NCBI RefSeq assembly: GCF_004363215.1
Contig: NZ_SNYS01000009.1
Span: 94,047-158,046 of the forward strand
Direction of reading: 5' to 3'
Source: Methanimicrococcus blatticola
GTDB taxonomy: Archaea > Halobacteriota > Methanosarcinia > Methanosarcinales > Methanosarcinaceae
DNA length: 64,000 nt
In this document: one piece after another, positions 26,678 through 36,161 of the stretch
Numbering within the stretch: position 1 is the first letter of the stretch
Layout of the letters: each line of letters opens with the position of its first letter
Made by a program: the position numbers and the translations under genes
The notes under the pieces: model-generated
Database searches by the model: none
Told to the model about the DNA's origin: nothing
Seen by the model: only the letters and a program-made list of their open reading frames with translations

Positions 26678-29155
26678 ATGAAAAACAAAACAGCAACTAT
26701 TTTACTTTTAATTATTGCATTTACTTCGCTGATCGGAACAGCATCAGCAGCAGATGTAGAGATTGACCCCCAGAATAAATCGGTTTATGCAAATGGAAAT
26801 CCGATTACGATTTTGGGGCGTAAAACGGTAGAAGCAGACAACAGCGCGTCAATCGTATTTATATCAGACGATACCGAATATACAAATGTTGACGGATATT
26901 CAATTTACGGCGGCTCAAAAGACAACAGTTATGGGAAAAGCGCAACAAGCGAGAGTCCGGCAACAACAAAAATAACAATTGCCAATGACGGCTCTTTTTA
27001 TGATAGCTTAGCAATCTATGGCGGCAATAAAGGTGAAGATGGTAATTCCGATCCGATTTTTCTTAATACTGAAGTCATTATTAACAGCCTGCACGGTTAC
27101 GGCTCAAGTACCGAGATAACCGTTTTCGGCGGAAATGAAGAAGGAAACATAACGGAACTGACTTCATATATTTTAATTAAAAACGCAACAATCAGCAACG
27201 GCAGTATTCATGGGGCAAGCAATAAAGGAAATGTTGAAAAAGCGCAAACAAGAGTCGAAATTGCAGAAGCCGATGACGGAGAAATCGATTTTTGCAGCAT
27301 CAGCATTTATGGCGGCAGTAAAAAAGGACAAATCGGAGATGCAAATAACAAAGACAGTGTAACAACCGTTGTTTTAACCGAAGGATTCATCGAAGATACA
27401 ACAGCAACCGGATTGGGCGCGCTTTACGGCGGCAGCGAAGACGGAGATGTTTACGGTAAAACGAAAGTCGAAGCAAACGGCGGAAAAGTATACTACTTAT
27501 ATGGCGGAAATGAAAACGGAGATCTTTACGGAGAAACCGAGCTGATTTTAACCGGAACGTATGTCCAAAATAGTGCTTACGGCGGAAGCCGGTATGGTGA
27601 TATCGAAGGAAAAACAATCGCTAAAATGTATGGCGGCAGAGTTGAATCTATATTCGCCGGTAATTCCGAAGGGGACATTATCGGAACAACAACTTTAATC
27701 CTTGATGGAGAAAGCGCGGCAACCGAAGATGAACTCCACATTAACGGATGGATTTTCGGCGGCAGCCTGGAAGGAAATATTACCGGTCCCTCAACCGGCA
27801 ATACCATTACGGTCGATGTCAGAAATTTGGCAGAAAGTCTTGGCTTCCATGCAAGAATCAGCGGTGGCAATGATTTTGGAATCATTGATGGAAATATTTC
27901 TTTGACCGTTGAAGACAATAACGCAATTGTGCAAACATACGGCGGCAGCAGAGGCGGGGCCGGAACTATTCCGACAAAAACAATCGGAGAAATCGTTGTT
28001 AATTATAATAACAACAATGCACCTTTGGGGAAAAAAGCAAACATTACTGCCGGAAATAACCATGCGGTGCTTGAAGGAAATGCAACGCTCAATATTGACA
28101 CACGAAATGAAAACGATTACAGCAAAATCTATAAGATTACCGCATCCGGCGGATCTGAACTGGCGAGTGTTCAAAAGGTTATTGTCAATATGAACAACGG
28201 ATCTGTTGATTCACTTTACGGAATCGCGGAAAACAGTGGTGCTGAAAAGGTTGAAATTTACATCTTAAACGGAACCGTTAATAAATTATATGGCGGTTAC
28301 ACCGGCACCGCTGATGATATTTACGTAAAGATTTCAGGCGGATCTGTTACGACATTAATTCCAGGCGGGTTTAATGTATACGCAAATACGACAAAGGCAG
28401 AGATAAATGGCGGTACCGTCGGTACTTTATTCAGCTTTTATAATTCCGGAAATATAGACCGTAAAATTAAAAAGGCAGAGCTGAATCTAGACGGCGGCAC
28501 AATCGACAAATTATACGCCGGCGGCGGTGTGCAGCGTACAAATTATAATATCAGTGTCGAAGAGGTCATTGTGAATTTAAACGAGAGCAGTACGGTTTCA
28601 ATGATTTATTTGGGCGGACGAACCTATAACGACGGTGGACAAACAGGTAAAACGGAAGTCGAAACAGCCGTATTAAATTTAAACGGCGGAACAATATCGG
28701 CCACCGACGATATCCGTAAAATTTACGGACACGGGACTACGGAAAAAGATGTTGTTCAATCGGCTGTAATTAATTTAAATAACGCTGACAGCAACGGTTT
28801 GGAATACAGATTCTTTTTAGGCGCGACAAAAGATGCCGATCAAGTGATTCACAGATTCGGAAAATGGAAGTCATATCAGATTGCTGATGCAGATGATGTG
28901 ACAACAGAAAGTTATCTGAATCCGTATAAACTCGAAAATGCGGGAGAACCCGTAAAACCGGACAATCCTTCCGGCGGTTCAAATAAAACACTCAATGTCG
29001 TTTCTTCAAGCGAAGTAAAAGATACCGATTCGGACCAGAGTTTTGAAGGAAAAACGCCCGGAAACGTGTTTGTCATTTTACTTCACATGATAGCTGTTAC
29101 AGCATTTTGTTTCGTTGAAAGAAAAGAACACGAAGACGAGAAAGATCGGAAATAA
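26678..29155 (+). CDS. Large secreted repeat protein with C-terminal anchor (adhesin-like)
   Basis: 825 residues. A signal peptide (about 1-24, ending ASA before ADVEI) is followed by a long array of imperfect units built on SIYGGS, GGNENGD and YGKT-type steps, every 20-40 residues, rich in Gly, Asn, Thr and Asp with few charged clusters. This is the pattern of a right-handed beta-helix or beta-roll. A Pro/Ser linker and one membrane helix near 795-813 (NVFVILLHMIAVTAFCF) with a charged tail anchor it. I do not know the ligand; cell-surface adhesion to host or biofilm partners is plausible in a gut archaeon. CAGGT precedes the ATG. Confidence 0.8.
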   Translation: MKNKTATILLLIIAFTSLIGTASAADVEIDPQNKSVYANGNPITILGRKTVEADNSASIVFISDDTEYTNVDGYSIYGGSKDNSYGKSATSESPATTKITIANDGSFYDSLAIYGGNKGEDGNSDPIFLNTEVIINSLHGYGSSTEITVFGGNEEGNITELTSYILIKNATISNGSIHGASNKGNVEKAQTRVEIAEADDGEIDFCSISIYGGSKKGQIGDANNKDSVTTVVLTEGFIEDTTATGLGALYGGSEDGDVYGKTKVEANGGKVYYLYGGNENGDLYGETELILTGTYVQNSAYGGSRYGDIEGKTIAKMYGGRVESIFAGNSEGDIIGTTTLILDGESAATEDELHINGWIFGGSLEGNITGPSTGNTITVDVRNLAESLGFHARISGGNDFGIIDGNISLTVEDNNAIVQTYGGSRGGAGTIPTKTIGEIVVNYNNNNAPLGKKANITAGNNHAVLEGNATLNIDTRNENDYSKIYKITASGGSELASVQKVIVNMNNGSVDSLYGIAENSGAEKVEIYILNGTVNKLYGGYTGTADDIYVKISGGSVTTLIPGGFNVYANTTKAEINGGTVGTLFSFYNSGNIDRKIKKAELNLDGGTIDKLYAGGGVQRTNYNISVEEVIVNLNESSTVSMIYLGGRTYNDGGQTGKTEVETAVLNLNGGTISATDDIRKIYGHGTTEKDVVQSAVINLNNADSNGLEYRFFLGATKDADQVIHRFGKWKSYQIADADDVTTESYLNPYKLENAGEPVKPDNPSGGSNKTLNVVSSSEVKDTDSDQSFEGKTPGNVFVILLHMIAVTAFCFVERKEHEDEKDRK

Positions 29156-29230
29156 TTAATCCGAAAGAAGCAGGCGAAATAATTCATTTCGTCTGTTTTC
29201 ATTTTTTATTTTTATTATTTTGCCAAAACA

Positions 29231-29595
29231 GAAACAGTTCGATAGCAGCAGAACAGAAACAGTTCGGTAGCAGCAGAACAGAAACAGTTCGGTAGCAGCA
29301 GAACAGAAACAGTTCGGTAGCAGCAGAACAGAAACAGTTCGGTAGCAGCAGAACAGAAACAGTTCGGTAACGGCGTTCCGTTCGCGCAAGCGAACGGGTG
29401 TGATAAGAAGGAGCAGATGCACGCAGCAAAAAACGCACATTGCAACGCGGATATAAATGAACATAGAATTAAATTTGAGAAACAGTTTTTCGTTTTTGCT
29501 GTCTCGACCGGGTACGAATCCGCAAATTTCCGATTTTTCATTTCGCTTCGCTCCATTCAAAATCGTAAATTAGCGGGCAGTTGTTTCGGGTTTTA
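29231..29595 (-). repeat. Palindromic element D copy 1, with six 25-bp tandem units
   Basis: Six units of GAAACAGTTCGGTAGCAGCA plus GAACA run from 29231 to about 29370. Next comes the palindrome CCGTTCGCGCAAGCGAACGG (29378-29397), a spacer, then an inverted repeat (about 29510-29580) with the tip TTCGCTTCGCTCC. The last part matches 45905-46000 and 59873-59975. ORFs that run through on the minus strand follow the repeat, not codon use. I see no gene in 29156-29700. Confidence 0.8.
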
Positions 29596-29663
29596 ATTCT
29601 AAAATTAAATTATAAAAAAAATCAGAAATCTTATTTAATTTATTAAAAAAATTAATTTATTAA

Positions 29664-29700
29664 AAAAATGAAAAAAAACGAAGCCGATAAACGGCTTTCG
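29664..29700 (-). terminator. Catalase terminator
   Basis: On the minus strand CGAAAGCCG pairs with CGGCTTCG, followed by a run of eight T and a second T run. It begins 8 bases after the catalase stop. Confidence 0.65.
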
Positions 29701-29707
29701 TTTATTT

Positions 29708-31246
29708 TTAAACTTTAATTTGTTTCAAATCTTTAACATCCAAGTTCTTTTCAACCAACTGCCAATCAATTCCCATGGCTTCGGCAACGCCTTTGCCGTA
29801 ATCCGGATCGGCGCGGTAGCAGTTAACGGCGTGACGAACTTTGGTTTGCAGTGTTGCGCCCTGAATGTTTCTGGCTGTGTTTTCAAGAAGCAGTTTCTTC
29901 TTGTCAGGCGCCATCAAGCGGAACAGTTTGCCCGGCTGAGTGTAGTAATCGCTGTCATCCTCGCGGAAGTTCCAGTTGTCAATCGGACCGGTCCAATCCA
30001 ACGCAGGTACTTTTGCTTCGGGCTGCTCTTCCCATTCGCCGTAACTGTTCGGCTCGTAATGGAGTTGGCCGCCGAAATTGCCGTCAACGCGCATTTGGCC
30101 GTCGCGGTGATAGCTGTGGTAGCCGCAGCGCGGACGGTTGACCGGAATCTGGTAATGATTGACGCCGAGTCTGTAACGCTGAGCATCGCCGTAGGAGAAC
30201 AGGCGACCCTGAAGCATTTTGTCGGGCGAAAAGCTGATTCCCGGAACAACGTGTGCCGGATTGAACGCGGCCTGCTCGACATCCGCGAAATAATTCTCGG
30301 GATTTTTGTTGAGTTCCACAACGCCGACTTCAATGAGCGGGAATTCGTCGTGGTACCAGACTTTTGTCAAGTCAAACGGATTGTACGGCATGTTTTTGGC
30401 CTGTTCGTCGGTCATGATTTGAATGAACACGGTCCAGCGCGGGAAATCGCCCTTTTCAATGCTTTCATACAAATCGCGCTGATGGCTCTCACGATCCATG
30501 CCGATAATTTTTGCAGCTTCTTCATCTGATATATTTTCAATTCCCTGCTGCGTCGTCAAATGGAATTTAACCCAAACGCGTTCGTTTTCAGCGTTAATCA
30601 TACTGTAAGCGTGGCTGGAGAAGCCGTGCATGTGTCTGTAAGAGCGCGGGATACCGCGGTCGCTCATCGTGATTGTTATCTGATGAAGCGCTTCCGGAAG
30701 AAGCGTCCACCAATCCCAGTTGTGTTTCGGGCTTCTCATGTTTGTTCTCGGGTCACGCTTTACAACGTGATTGAGGTCCGGGAACTTCAACGGATCGCGA
30801 ATGAAGAACACGGGGGTATTGTTACCGACAAGATCCCAGTTTCCTTCTTCCGTATAGAATTTCATGGCAAATCCGCGAATGTCGCGCTCTGCATCAGCTG
30901 CGCCGCGTTCGCCGGCAACGGTGGAGAAACGGACGAACATTTCTGTTTGTTTGCCGATTTCCGAGAAAATCTTGGCTTTCGTGTATTTTGTGATGTCGTT
31001 CGTTACGGTAAATGTGCCGAACGCGCCGGATCCTTTGGCATGCATTCGTCTCTCCGGTATCACTTCGCGGTCAAAATGCGCGAGCTTTTCAAGATACCAG
31101 ACATCTTGAAGAAGAACAGGTCCGCGCGGGCCGGCTGTCATAATGTTGTTGTTGTCGGCGACAGGCGCGCCGTTGACTGAAGTCAGTTTATGTGAATCAT
31201 TCATTTGATTTTTCATTTCTGTTGTGTTTTGATTTTGCTTATCCAA
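29708..31246 (-). CDS. katA: Monofunctional heme catalase
   Basis: 512 residues, clade-3-like length. It converts H2O2 to water and oxygen. The distal His motif [12 protein letters not shown] lies at about 60-71, the heme-side [15 protein letters not shown] near 195, and the proximal Tyr in [14 protein letters not shown] near 330. The start is the TTG at 31246, with GAGGTGATC just upstream; translation from a farther ATG would add a hydrophobic tail without a ribosome-binding site. Catalase is rare in methanogens and usually acquired; it fits an organism that meets oxygen in a gut. The promoter area between it and tsr3 has TATA-like boxes for both directions. Confidence 0.96.
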   Translation of the reverse strand: MDKQNQNTTEMKNQMNDSHKLTSVNGAPVADNNNIMTAGPRGPVLLQDVWYLEKLAHFDREVIPERRMHAKGSGAFGTFTVTNDITKYTKAKIFSEIGKQTEMFVRFSTVAGERGAADAERDIRGFAMKFYTEEGNWDLVGNNTPVFFIRDPLKFPDLNHVVKRDPRTNMRSPKHNWDWWTLLPEALHQITITMSDRGIPRSYRHMHGFSSHAYSMINAENERVWVKFHLTTQQGIENISDEEAAKIIGMDRESHQRDLYESIEKGDFPRWTVFIQIMTDEQAKNMPYNPFDLTKVWYHDEFPLIEVGVVELNKNPENYFADVEQAAFNPAHVVPGISFSPDKMLQGRLFSYGDAQRYRLGVNHYQIPVNRPRCGYHSYHRDGQMRVDGNFGGQLHYEPNSYGEWEEQPEAKVPALDWTGPIDNWNFREDDSDYYTQPGKLFRLMAPDKKKLLLENTARNIQGATLQTKVRHAVNCYRADPDYGKGVAEAMGIDWQLVEKNLDVKDLKQIKV

Positions 31247-31446
31247 AAAGATCACCTCATTTGTTAAACAAAACATATTAATTGTATAATATATTACAAT
31301 CAATATATAGTTATTCTACAAATTTATTTATTCTTGTTTTTAATATTACTCCAATTATAAATCCGTTGATATCTATAAATGCCTTTTTCAAAAATCAAAA
31401 AGAATAAAAAGAAGACAAGCTTTATGAAATCCAAAAAGGCGATTGA

Positions 31447-32067
31447 ATGGGTCAATATAATCAGATTAATCAGATGAATTTTTCAAACAAGACGGCTGCC
31501 GTTTCCGATCCGTCCGCCGACGGGAAAAAGGATGTCCGTCTCTATCTCTATTATGCCAATCAATGTGATCCGAGAAAATGCAGCGGCAAAAAGCTTGTCA
31601 AATTCAATTTAGCCCGCCAATATGAAAACATCGGCGAAACTCCGCGCGGCGCAATTTTAATGGACCCGACCGCCGAGCAAGCGCTTTCGCGCGCCGACAG
31701 CCTGAAAAAAGGAATTATTGTCTTAGACTGCTCTTGGGAACATTTTGAAGAAATGTTTCCGCTCCTTGATAATTTCAATCTTCAGCGGCGCGCGCTTCCT
31801 TATCTGCTCGCCGCAAATCCGGTAAATTACGGCCGTCCGTTTCAACTCAATTCCGCAGAAGCTTTCGCGGCCGCGCTTTACATTACGGGACAAAAAAAAC
31901 AAGCTGAACGCGTTCTCTCAAAATTCAACTGGGGACATTCATTCTTTGAATTAAATGAAGAACCGCTCAACGATTACGCGGCGGCAAAAAACAGCACGGA
32001 AGTCGTTGAAGCGCAGAAATTGTATATTGATTTTGATGATAAAAATGAAAGCGACAATGAAACATGA
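31447..32067 (+). CDS. tsr3: rRNA aminocarboxypropyltransferase Tsr3
   Basis: 206 residues. The family transfers the aminocarboxypropyl group of S-adenosylmethionine to a pseudouridine in the small-subunit rRNA. Motifs are [42 protein letters not shown] and [18 protein letters not shown]. The first 28 residues are a variable polar extension, so a later start is possible, but no closer ATG has a ribosome-binding site. TATA-like TCTATAAAT lies at 31372-31380. Confidence 0.92.
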   Translation: MGQYNQINQMNFSNKTAAVSDPSADGKKDVRLYLYYANQCDPRKCSGKKLVKFNLARQYENIGETPRGAILMDPTAEQALSRADSLKKGIIVLDCSWEHFEEMFPLLDNFNLQRRALPYLLAANPVNYGRPFQLNSAEAFAAALYITGQKKQAERVLSKFNWGHSFFELNEEPLNDYAAAKNSTEVVEAQKLYIDFDDKNESDNET

Positions 32068-32180
32068 ATTTATTTTAAATGAGATGAATGACTCAAACAT
32101 TAAATAATTTCAACACATATTTCGGGGTAGTTTGATATCTATATTTTATTCAATTAAAATCAGGAATTCTGTGATTTTTT

Positions 32181-32960
32181 ATGAAACCGTCCTCATTAAC
32201 TTTTGTGAAAACATATTCCGGCGAGAACATTGATTCTTTATACAAACGAATCACGGAAGACATTGTTCTTGACGGCAAAGACATCACATTCGGGCACGCC
32301 GGCGAGCCGAAGAAAGCGCGTGAAATTTATGCGATCATTCAAATTTACGGCAAAGCGATTGATGATGTTTTGGCCGGCATCACGCCTGAAAATTTCAGAT
32401 GGGCCGGCGATAAAATTACGGACTATCAGGACAGTTTCCTGGTGCCGCTCTGCGATGTCGGAAAACGCCAGGGCGATGACACTGATTTTGAATACACTTA
32501 CATCGAACTGATGCGCAAATTCCAAACGATTGAAGGCGAAATCGATCAAATGGAAGTGTCCAAAGACAAATTGGCTGAAGGGTTAAAAACCAAAATCCAG
32601 TCCAATCAGAATGTCGGTACCATTTATCATCCCATGTATTGGAATTCACACAATCCGCCGTGTTTTAATTGGTATCAAGTGCGCTTGCTGGATGACAATC
32701 AAGTCTCTCTTCGCTTGCTGTTCCGCTCCAACGATTACGGCGACGCCGTTTGGGCCAACCTCTGCGGTATCGCAAAAGCGTTTGACGAACTCGTGATTAA
32801 ACCCGCCGGCTGCGAATTGGTTGAAATCATTTTAACCTCAACATCCGCTCACATTTACGCCAACGAAGCTGATTTGGCAAAAAAAGTTTCCGGATTTGAC
32901 TGGGACCGTGACAAAAATGAAAAGAAGTCGCCGATTTTAAGACTTCTCGGGCACAAATAA
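32181..32960 (+). CDS. Thymidylate synthase-like protein (archaeal type)
   Basis: 259 residues. The C-terminal half resembles archaeal thymidylate synthases: NPPCFNWYQVRLL with the catalytic Cys near residue 158, then SLRLLFRSNDYGDAVWANLCG, which matches the phosphate- and base-binding part. The N-terminal half has a helical stretch (YAIIQIYGKAIDDVL). The family makes dTMP from dUMP using methylene-pterin; a hydroxymethylase role is the alternative. The gene has its own promoter region. Confidence 0.75.
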   Translation: MKPSSLTFVKTYSGENIDSLYKRITEDIVLDGKDITFGHAGEPKKAREIYAIIQIYGKAIDDVLAGITPENFRWAGDKITDYQDSFLVPLCDVGKRQGDDTDFEYTYIELMRKFQTIEGEIDQMEVSKDKLAEGLKTKIQSNQNVGTIYHPMYWNSHNPPCFNWYQVRLLDDNQVSLRLLFRSNDYGDAVWANLCGIAKAFDELVIKPAGCELVEIILTSTSAHIYANEADLAKKVSGFDWDRDKNEKKSPILRLLGHK

Positions 32961-33119
32961 TGAATATGCCTTTCTCATTTAATCATTCAATATATTCTCA
33001 TTCATAATCTCTTTACATTTTATTTCGATTTATTATTTGATTTATAATTTGATTTATTATTTGATTTATAATCTGATTTAATCTGATTTATTAATTTATT
33101 ACATTGAGGAACGTTCAAA

Positions 33120-33881
33120 ATGTCTGAAAAATACGGTAAAGTTTATTTGGCAGGATCCGGTCCCGGAGATCCGGATTTGCTGACGGTCAAAGCTCGCCGC
33201 TTAATTGATGAAGCCGATGTCGTCATTTTCGATCAGCTCCCGGGCGAAGCGATTTTGAATCTCATCCCCGAGAAAACCGAAAAAATCGATGCCGGAAAAT
33301 ATGCCGGAAACCACACGCTGACGCAGGACAAAATCAATGAGGCGATTATTGAAAAAGCCAAGGAAGGCAAAACCGTTCTTCGCTTAAAAGGCGGCGATCC
33401 GTACGTTTTCGGTCGCGGCGGCGAAGAAGCCGAAGAGCTTGTCAAAGAAGGCATTGAATTTGAAGTCGTTCCCGGAATCACATCCGCCGTTGCCGCACCG
33501 GCCTATGCGGGCATTCCGATTACGCATCGCGACAGCAATTCCATGGTGACATTCATCACCGGTCACGAAGATCCGACCAAAGAAGAAACCGGACTGGACT
33601 GGGAACTTCTCGCGAAATTCGACGGCACACTTGTGATTTTCATGGGCGTTAAAATGCTTGAACGCAATTGCAGTGAACTTTTAAAGTACGGCATGGACCC
33701 GAAAACACCCGTTGCGCTTGTTGAAAAAGGCACCAGACCCGATCAGCGCGTCACCGTCGGAAAGTTGGAAAACATTGCCGCTTTGGCCGAAGAAAGAAAT
33801 GTCAAAGCACCGGCAATTACCGTGATTGGAAATGTTGTCAATCTGCATGCCATTCTCGGTGAGCAGCACTCGGATTATTGA
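33120..33881 (+). CDS. cobA: Uroporphyrinogen-III C-methyltransferase (SUMT)
   Basis: 253 residues, full length. It methylates uroporphyrinogen III at C2 and C7 to precorrin-2, feeding cobamide, F430 and siroheme. Motifs are VYLAGSGPGDPDLLTVKA, LRLKGGDPYVFGRGGEEAEEL and VVPGITSAVAAPAYAGIPITHR. GAGGAACG lies before the ATG. It stands directly before hemD (33-base gap), so the tetrapyrrole genes form an operon. Short TGATTTATAAT repeats (about 33024-33100) precede the promoter. Confidence 0.95.
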   Translation: MSEKYGKVYLAGSGPGDPDLLTVKARRLIDEADVVIFDQLPGEAILNLIPEKTEKIDAGKYAGNHTLTQDKINEAIIEKAKEGKTVLRLKGGDPYVFGRGGEEAEELVKEGIEFEVVPGITSAVAAPAYAGIPITHRDSNSMVTFITGHEDPTKEETGLDWELLAKFDGTLVIFMGVKMLERNCSELLKYGMDPKTPVALVEKGTRPDQRVTVGKLENIAALAEERNVKAPAITVIGNVVNLHAILGEQHSDY

Positions 33882-33914
33882 AACATAAACTGGAATCAGC
33901 AAAGGAAAGATGTT

Positions 33915-34703
33915 ATGGAAAAAAGACCCGTTCTTGCGATTATGCGTCCCGAAACTTATACGAACGATTCAGAAAGAGTTGCGGAAGACGCAGGATTTCA
34001 GCCTTTTTCTGTTCCCGTCGTGACGCTCAGAGGTATGAAAGACGACGCGTTTGACGGTTTTGTTCAGCGTGTCCTTTCTCAGAAAACGGATATTGTTATT
34101 TTTACAAGCGCAAACGGCATCGATTATACATTGAAAAATTTAGACGGCGTTTCTGAAAATGACTTTTTGAGCGCGTTGAAAAAAATTAAAATCGTTGCCA
34201 TCGGCCCGACAACGCGGAAAAAGCTGGAAAGCTGCGGCTTGACGAGCTCTTTGATGCCCGGCGAATACAGTTCGGAAGGATTGGTAAATGATTTGGGCAA
34301 AGATGTCGATGGCAAAATCATTGATATTCCGAGAAGTTTTTACGGCTCGGAAGTTTTGGTTAAAGGATTAATCGACGCAGGCGCGACCGTTCATCAAACA
34401 CACGTTTACACGCTTGATATTCCCGAAGGTCCGCTTCAAGACGAATTGATTGAAAAAACAGTAGCCGGCGAAATTGACGCTTTTGCGTTTACCAGCACGA
34501 TGATGGTGAAGAATTTCATGAAAATGGCTGAAAACAACGGTGAATTAGAAGATGTCGTTGAAAAATTAAATGAAGCCGTTGTCGGCGCAATCGGTTATCC
34601 GACAGCTCAAACGGTTGAGAGTTTCGGGGTGACGGTTGATGTTGTTCCCGGCGAATTTACATTTGAGGCACTGGTTGAAGCAATTCGGGGAAAAATGAAA
34701 TGA
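33915..34703 (+). CDS. hemD: Uroporphyrinogen-III synthase
   Basis: 262 residues. It cyclises hydroxymethylbilane to uroporphyrinogen III, the substrate of the preceding gene product. The fold signs are weak in sequence, as always in this family: ANGIDYTLKNL, VAIGPTTRKKLES, GEYSSEGLV and the end GEFTFEALVEAIRGK. AAGGAAAGATG-like spacing places a ribosome-binding site before the ATG. Confidence 0.88.
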   Translation: MEKRPVLAIMRPETYTNDSERVAEDAGFQPFSVPVVTLRGMKDDAFDGFVQRVLSQKTDIVIFTSANGIDYTLKNLDGVSENDFLSALKKIKIVAIGPTTRKKLESCGLTSSLMPGEYSSEGLVNDLGKDVDGKIIDIPRSFYGSEVLVKGLIDAGATVHQTHVYTLDIPEGPLQDELIEKTVAGEIDAFAFTSTMMVKNFMKMAENNGELEDVVEKLNEAVVGAIGYPTAQTVESFGVTVDVVPGEFTFEALVEAIRGKMK

Positions 34704-34796
34704 AGATTTTCGTTTCATTTTACATCTTCTTTTTTTAAAAACAATAGCATTAAATAAGAGAACATTCGAATTTTATTTAATCGTGAGGAGGAGATA

Positions 34797-34949
34797 ATGA
34801 CAGACTTTACATATACTGAAGAGTCAAAATCAATTGACAAATTAATGAAAAATTTTAAAGTTCTCCCTTACGCTGAAGTTTCTGCACGCTTGGATAGAGC
34901 AGCAAATGAAACGGTTGCTTTTGCGATGAAAAACAAAAAAACAATCTAA
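34797..34949 (+). CDS. Small protein upstream of the zeta-type kinase (candidate antitoxin)
   Basis: 50 residues, ATG at 34797 after the strong GAGGAGGAG, stop TAA. It begins MTDFTYTEESKSIDKLM and is charged and helical, ending in NKKTI. It lies 86 bases before a zeta-toxin-like kinase on the same strand. Position and size fit an antitoxin, but the sequence shows no known antitoxin motif. It is too short for most gene finders. Confidence 0.55.
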   Translation: MTDFTYTEESKSIDKLMKNFKVLPYAEVSARLDRAANETVAFAMKNKKTI

Positions 34950-35035
34950 CTCAGCGATTTTATAACAACCGGCGGGTTTTACCAGACCGTCCTATTTTCT
35001 TTTTGTTATTTTACAATTTTACATTTGGAGGTCTT

Positions 35036-35710
35036 ATGTGTCCTTATGTTTCAAAAACAAAAGACATATACGTTTTTGCAGGGCCGAACGGTTCCGGTAA
35101 ATCAACAATCGTTGACTGGTTTATAAAATATGAAAAATGCCCGCGGAATTATATTTGTCCTGATAATTATGTTCCAAAGAATCAAAGAGAAAACCCCGAA
35201 GCATATTTGTAGGGAATGAAATTAGCAGAAGAAACTCGATTCCAGCTGATTGATATGGGTATTTCTTTCACGTTTGAAACTGTTCTTTCAACACGTGAAA
35301 AAATTGATTTTTTAAAATGGGCAAAAAATGAAGGATATCTAATTAAAACAATTTACATAACAACCGCTGATCCTAAAATAAATGTTAAAAGAGTTGAAGA
35401 GCGAAAAAAGCAAGGCGGTCACGGCGTTCCAATTGATAAAATATTCTCCCGTTATGAAAAATCAATGAATTTAATGGCGGAAGTAATTATGCTTTCTTCT
35501 ATGGTTGAAGTATATGATAATTCGGGTTCAATTCCCGTTAAGGTATTTGAAAAAAACACGTATGGTGAACAAATCTTATTGAACCGAGAAATTAGAAATG
35601 AATGGGTTGATCAATTTATTGCACACCCTTTGCGAATTAAAAATGCTGTTATCAATGCAGATTTGACATGCGAAGAAACGGAAGCTGTCAAAAATTCTGA
35701 TGATTATTGA
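35036..35710 (+). CDS. Zeta-toxin/AAA-type kinase interrupted by one in-frame TAG
   Basis: ATG 35036, after GGAGG. The frame has a TAG at codon 59 (35210-35212) and then continues unbroken to TGA at 35708-35710, 224 residues in all. Walker A AGPNGSGKST is at 15-24. After the TAG the same family continues: GMKLAEETRFQLIDMGISFT, FETVLSTREKIDFLKWA, IYITTADPKINVKRVEER and HGVPIDKIFSRYE. The family phosphorylates small molecules or RNA-related substrates and can act as a toxin. TAG is almost absent as a stop in this window, so pyrrolysine read-through is possible; a nonsense mutation (for example from AAG) that makes a pseudogene is the alternative. The second half alone lacks the P-loop. Confidence 0.7.
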
Positions 35711-35770
35711 TTTTTAAAGTCGATAAACGACAAATATATAATGTGAGAGAATTATTGTATCATTTATCCC

Positions 35771-35818
35771 GCCGTTTCAAAAACGGCAGACGCAAGGTAT
35801 AATTTAGGTATAATTTAA
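35771..35818 (+). promoter_or_regulatory. Hairpin and TATA-like repeats before the Lrp-domain gene
   Basis: GCCGTTT/AAACGGC form a perfect hairpin at 35771-35787. Two GGTATAATTT boxes follow (about 35796-35816), 30-50 bases before the ATG. No T-tract follows the hairpin, so it is more likely regulatory than a terminator. Confidence 0.4.
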
Positions 35819-35846
35819 TTTCAAATCAAAATATGAGGAACAAAAA

Positions 35847-36077
35847 ATGGTCATCGGAGTTACAATGTTAAACGTATTGCCCGGTTCTGAAAAGAACGCT
35901 TACAACGATTTAAAGTCCTTTGCCGGCGTGAAAGACGTCTACCACGTCTTCGGTGAATTCGACTTTGTCGTCATCGTCGAGCTCGAAACACTTCGCGAAC
36001 TCAACGACATCGTTGACAAGATCAGAGAAAGCCCGAACGTGACAGCGACACAAACGATTGTCGGCGCAGAACTCTGA
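35847..36077 (+). CDS. Stand-alone Lrp/AsnC ligand-binding (RAM) domain protein
   Basis: 76 residues. It is the effector-binding alpha/beta domain of Lrp/AsnC regulators with no DNA-binding part: [37 protein letters not shown] and an end [11 protein letters not shown]. Such free RAM domains bind amino acids or pair with full Lrp proteins. AGGAAC precedes the ATG. Directly downstream a 66-base copy of its own 3' end recurs (36162-36227). Confidence 0.9.
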   Translation: MVIGVTMLNVLPGSEKNAYNDLKSFAGVKDVYHVFGEFDFVVIVELETLRELNDIVDKIRESPNVTATQTIVGAEL

Positions 36078-36161
36078 ACGGCGAAGCCATAAAACGCGAA
36101 GCGTTTCACAAACATCGCCTCCCCCTGCCATGAAATTTTGTGAGCGAAGCGAACAAAATTT

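Noticed and set aside
27577-27918. Minus-strand ORF inside the secreted repeat protein
   Set aside because: It is an antisense shadow of Gly/Asn-rich repeats; the plus strand has signal peptide, anchor and full-length frame.
29231-29370. CRISPR-like look of the 25-bp array
   Set aside because: The units are contiguous with no unique spacers, and no cas genes are in the window.
29156-29560. Minus-strand ORFs rich in LFLFCCYRTVSVLL over element D copy 1, one with an N-terminus shared with the ORF at 45929 (MNGAKRNEKSEIC)
   Set aside because: The shared start comes from the shared DNA palindrome, several frames are open at once because the 25-bp unit lacks stops, and there is no ribosome-binding site.
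35210-35212. Frameshift as the cause of the broken zeta-type kinase
   Set aside because: Both halves are in the same frame; only a TAG codon separates them, so the choice is read-through or nonsense mutation, not frameshift.
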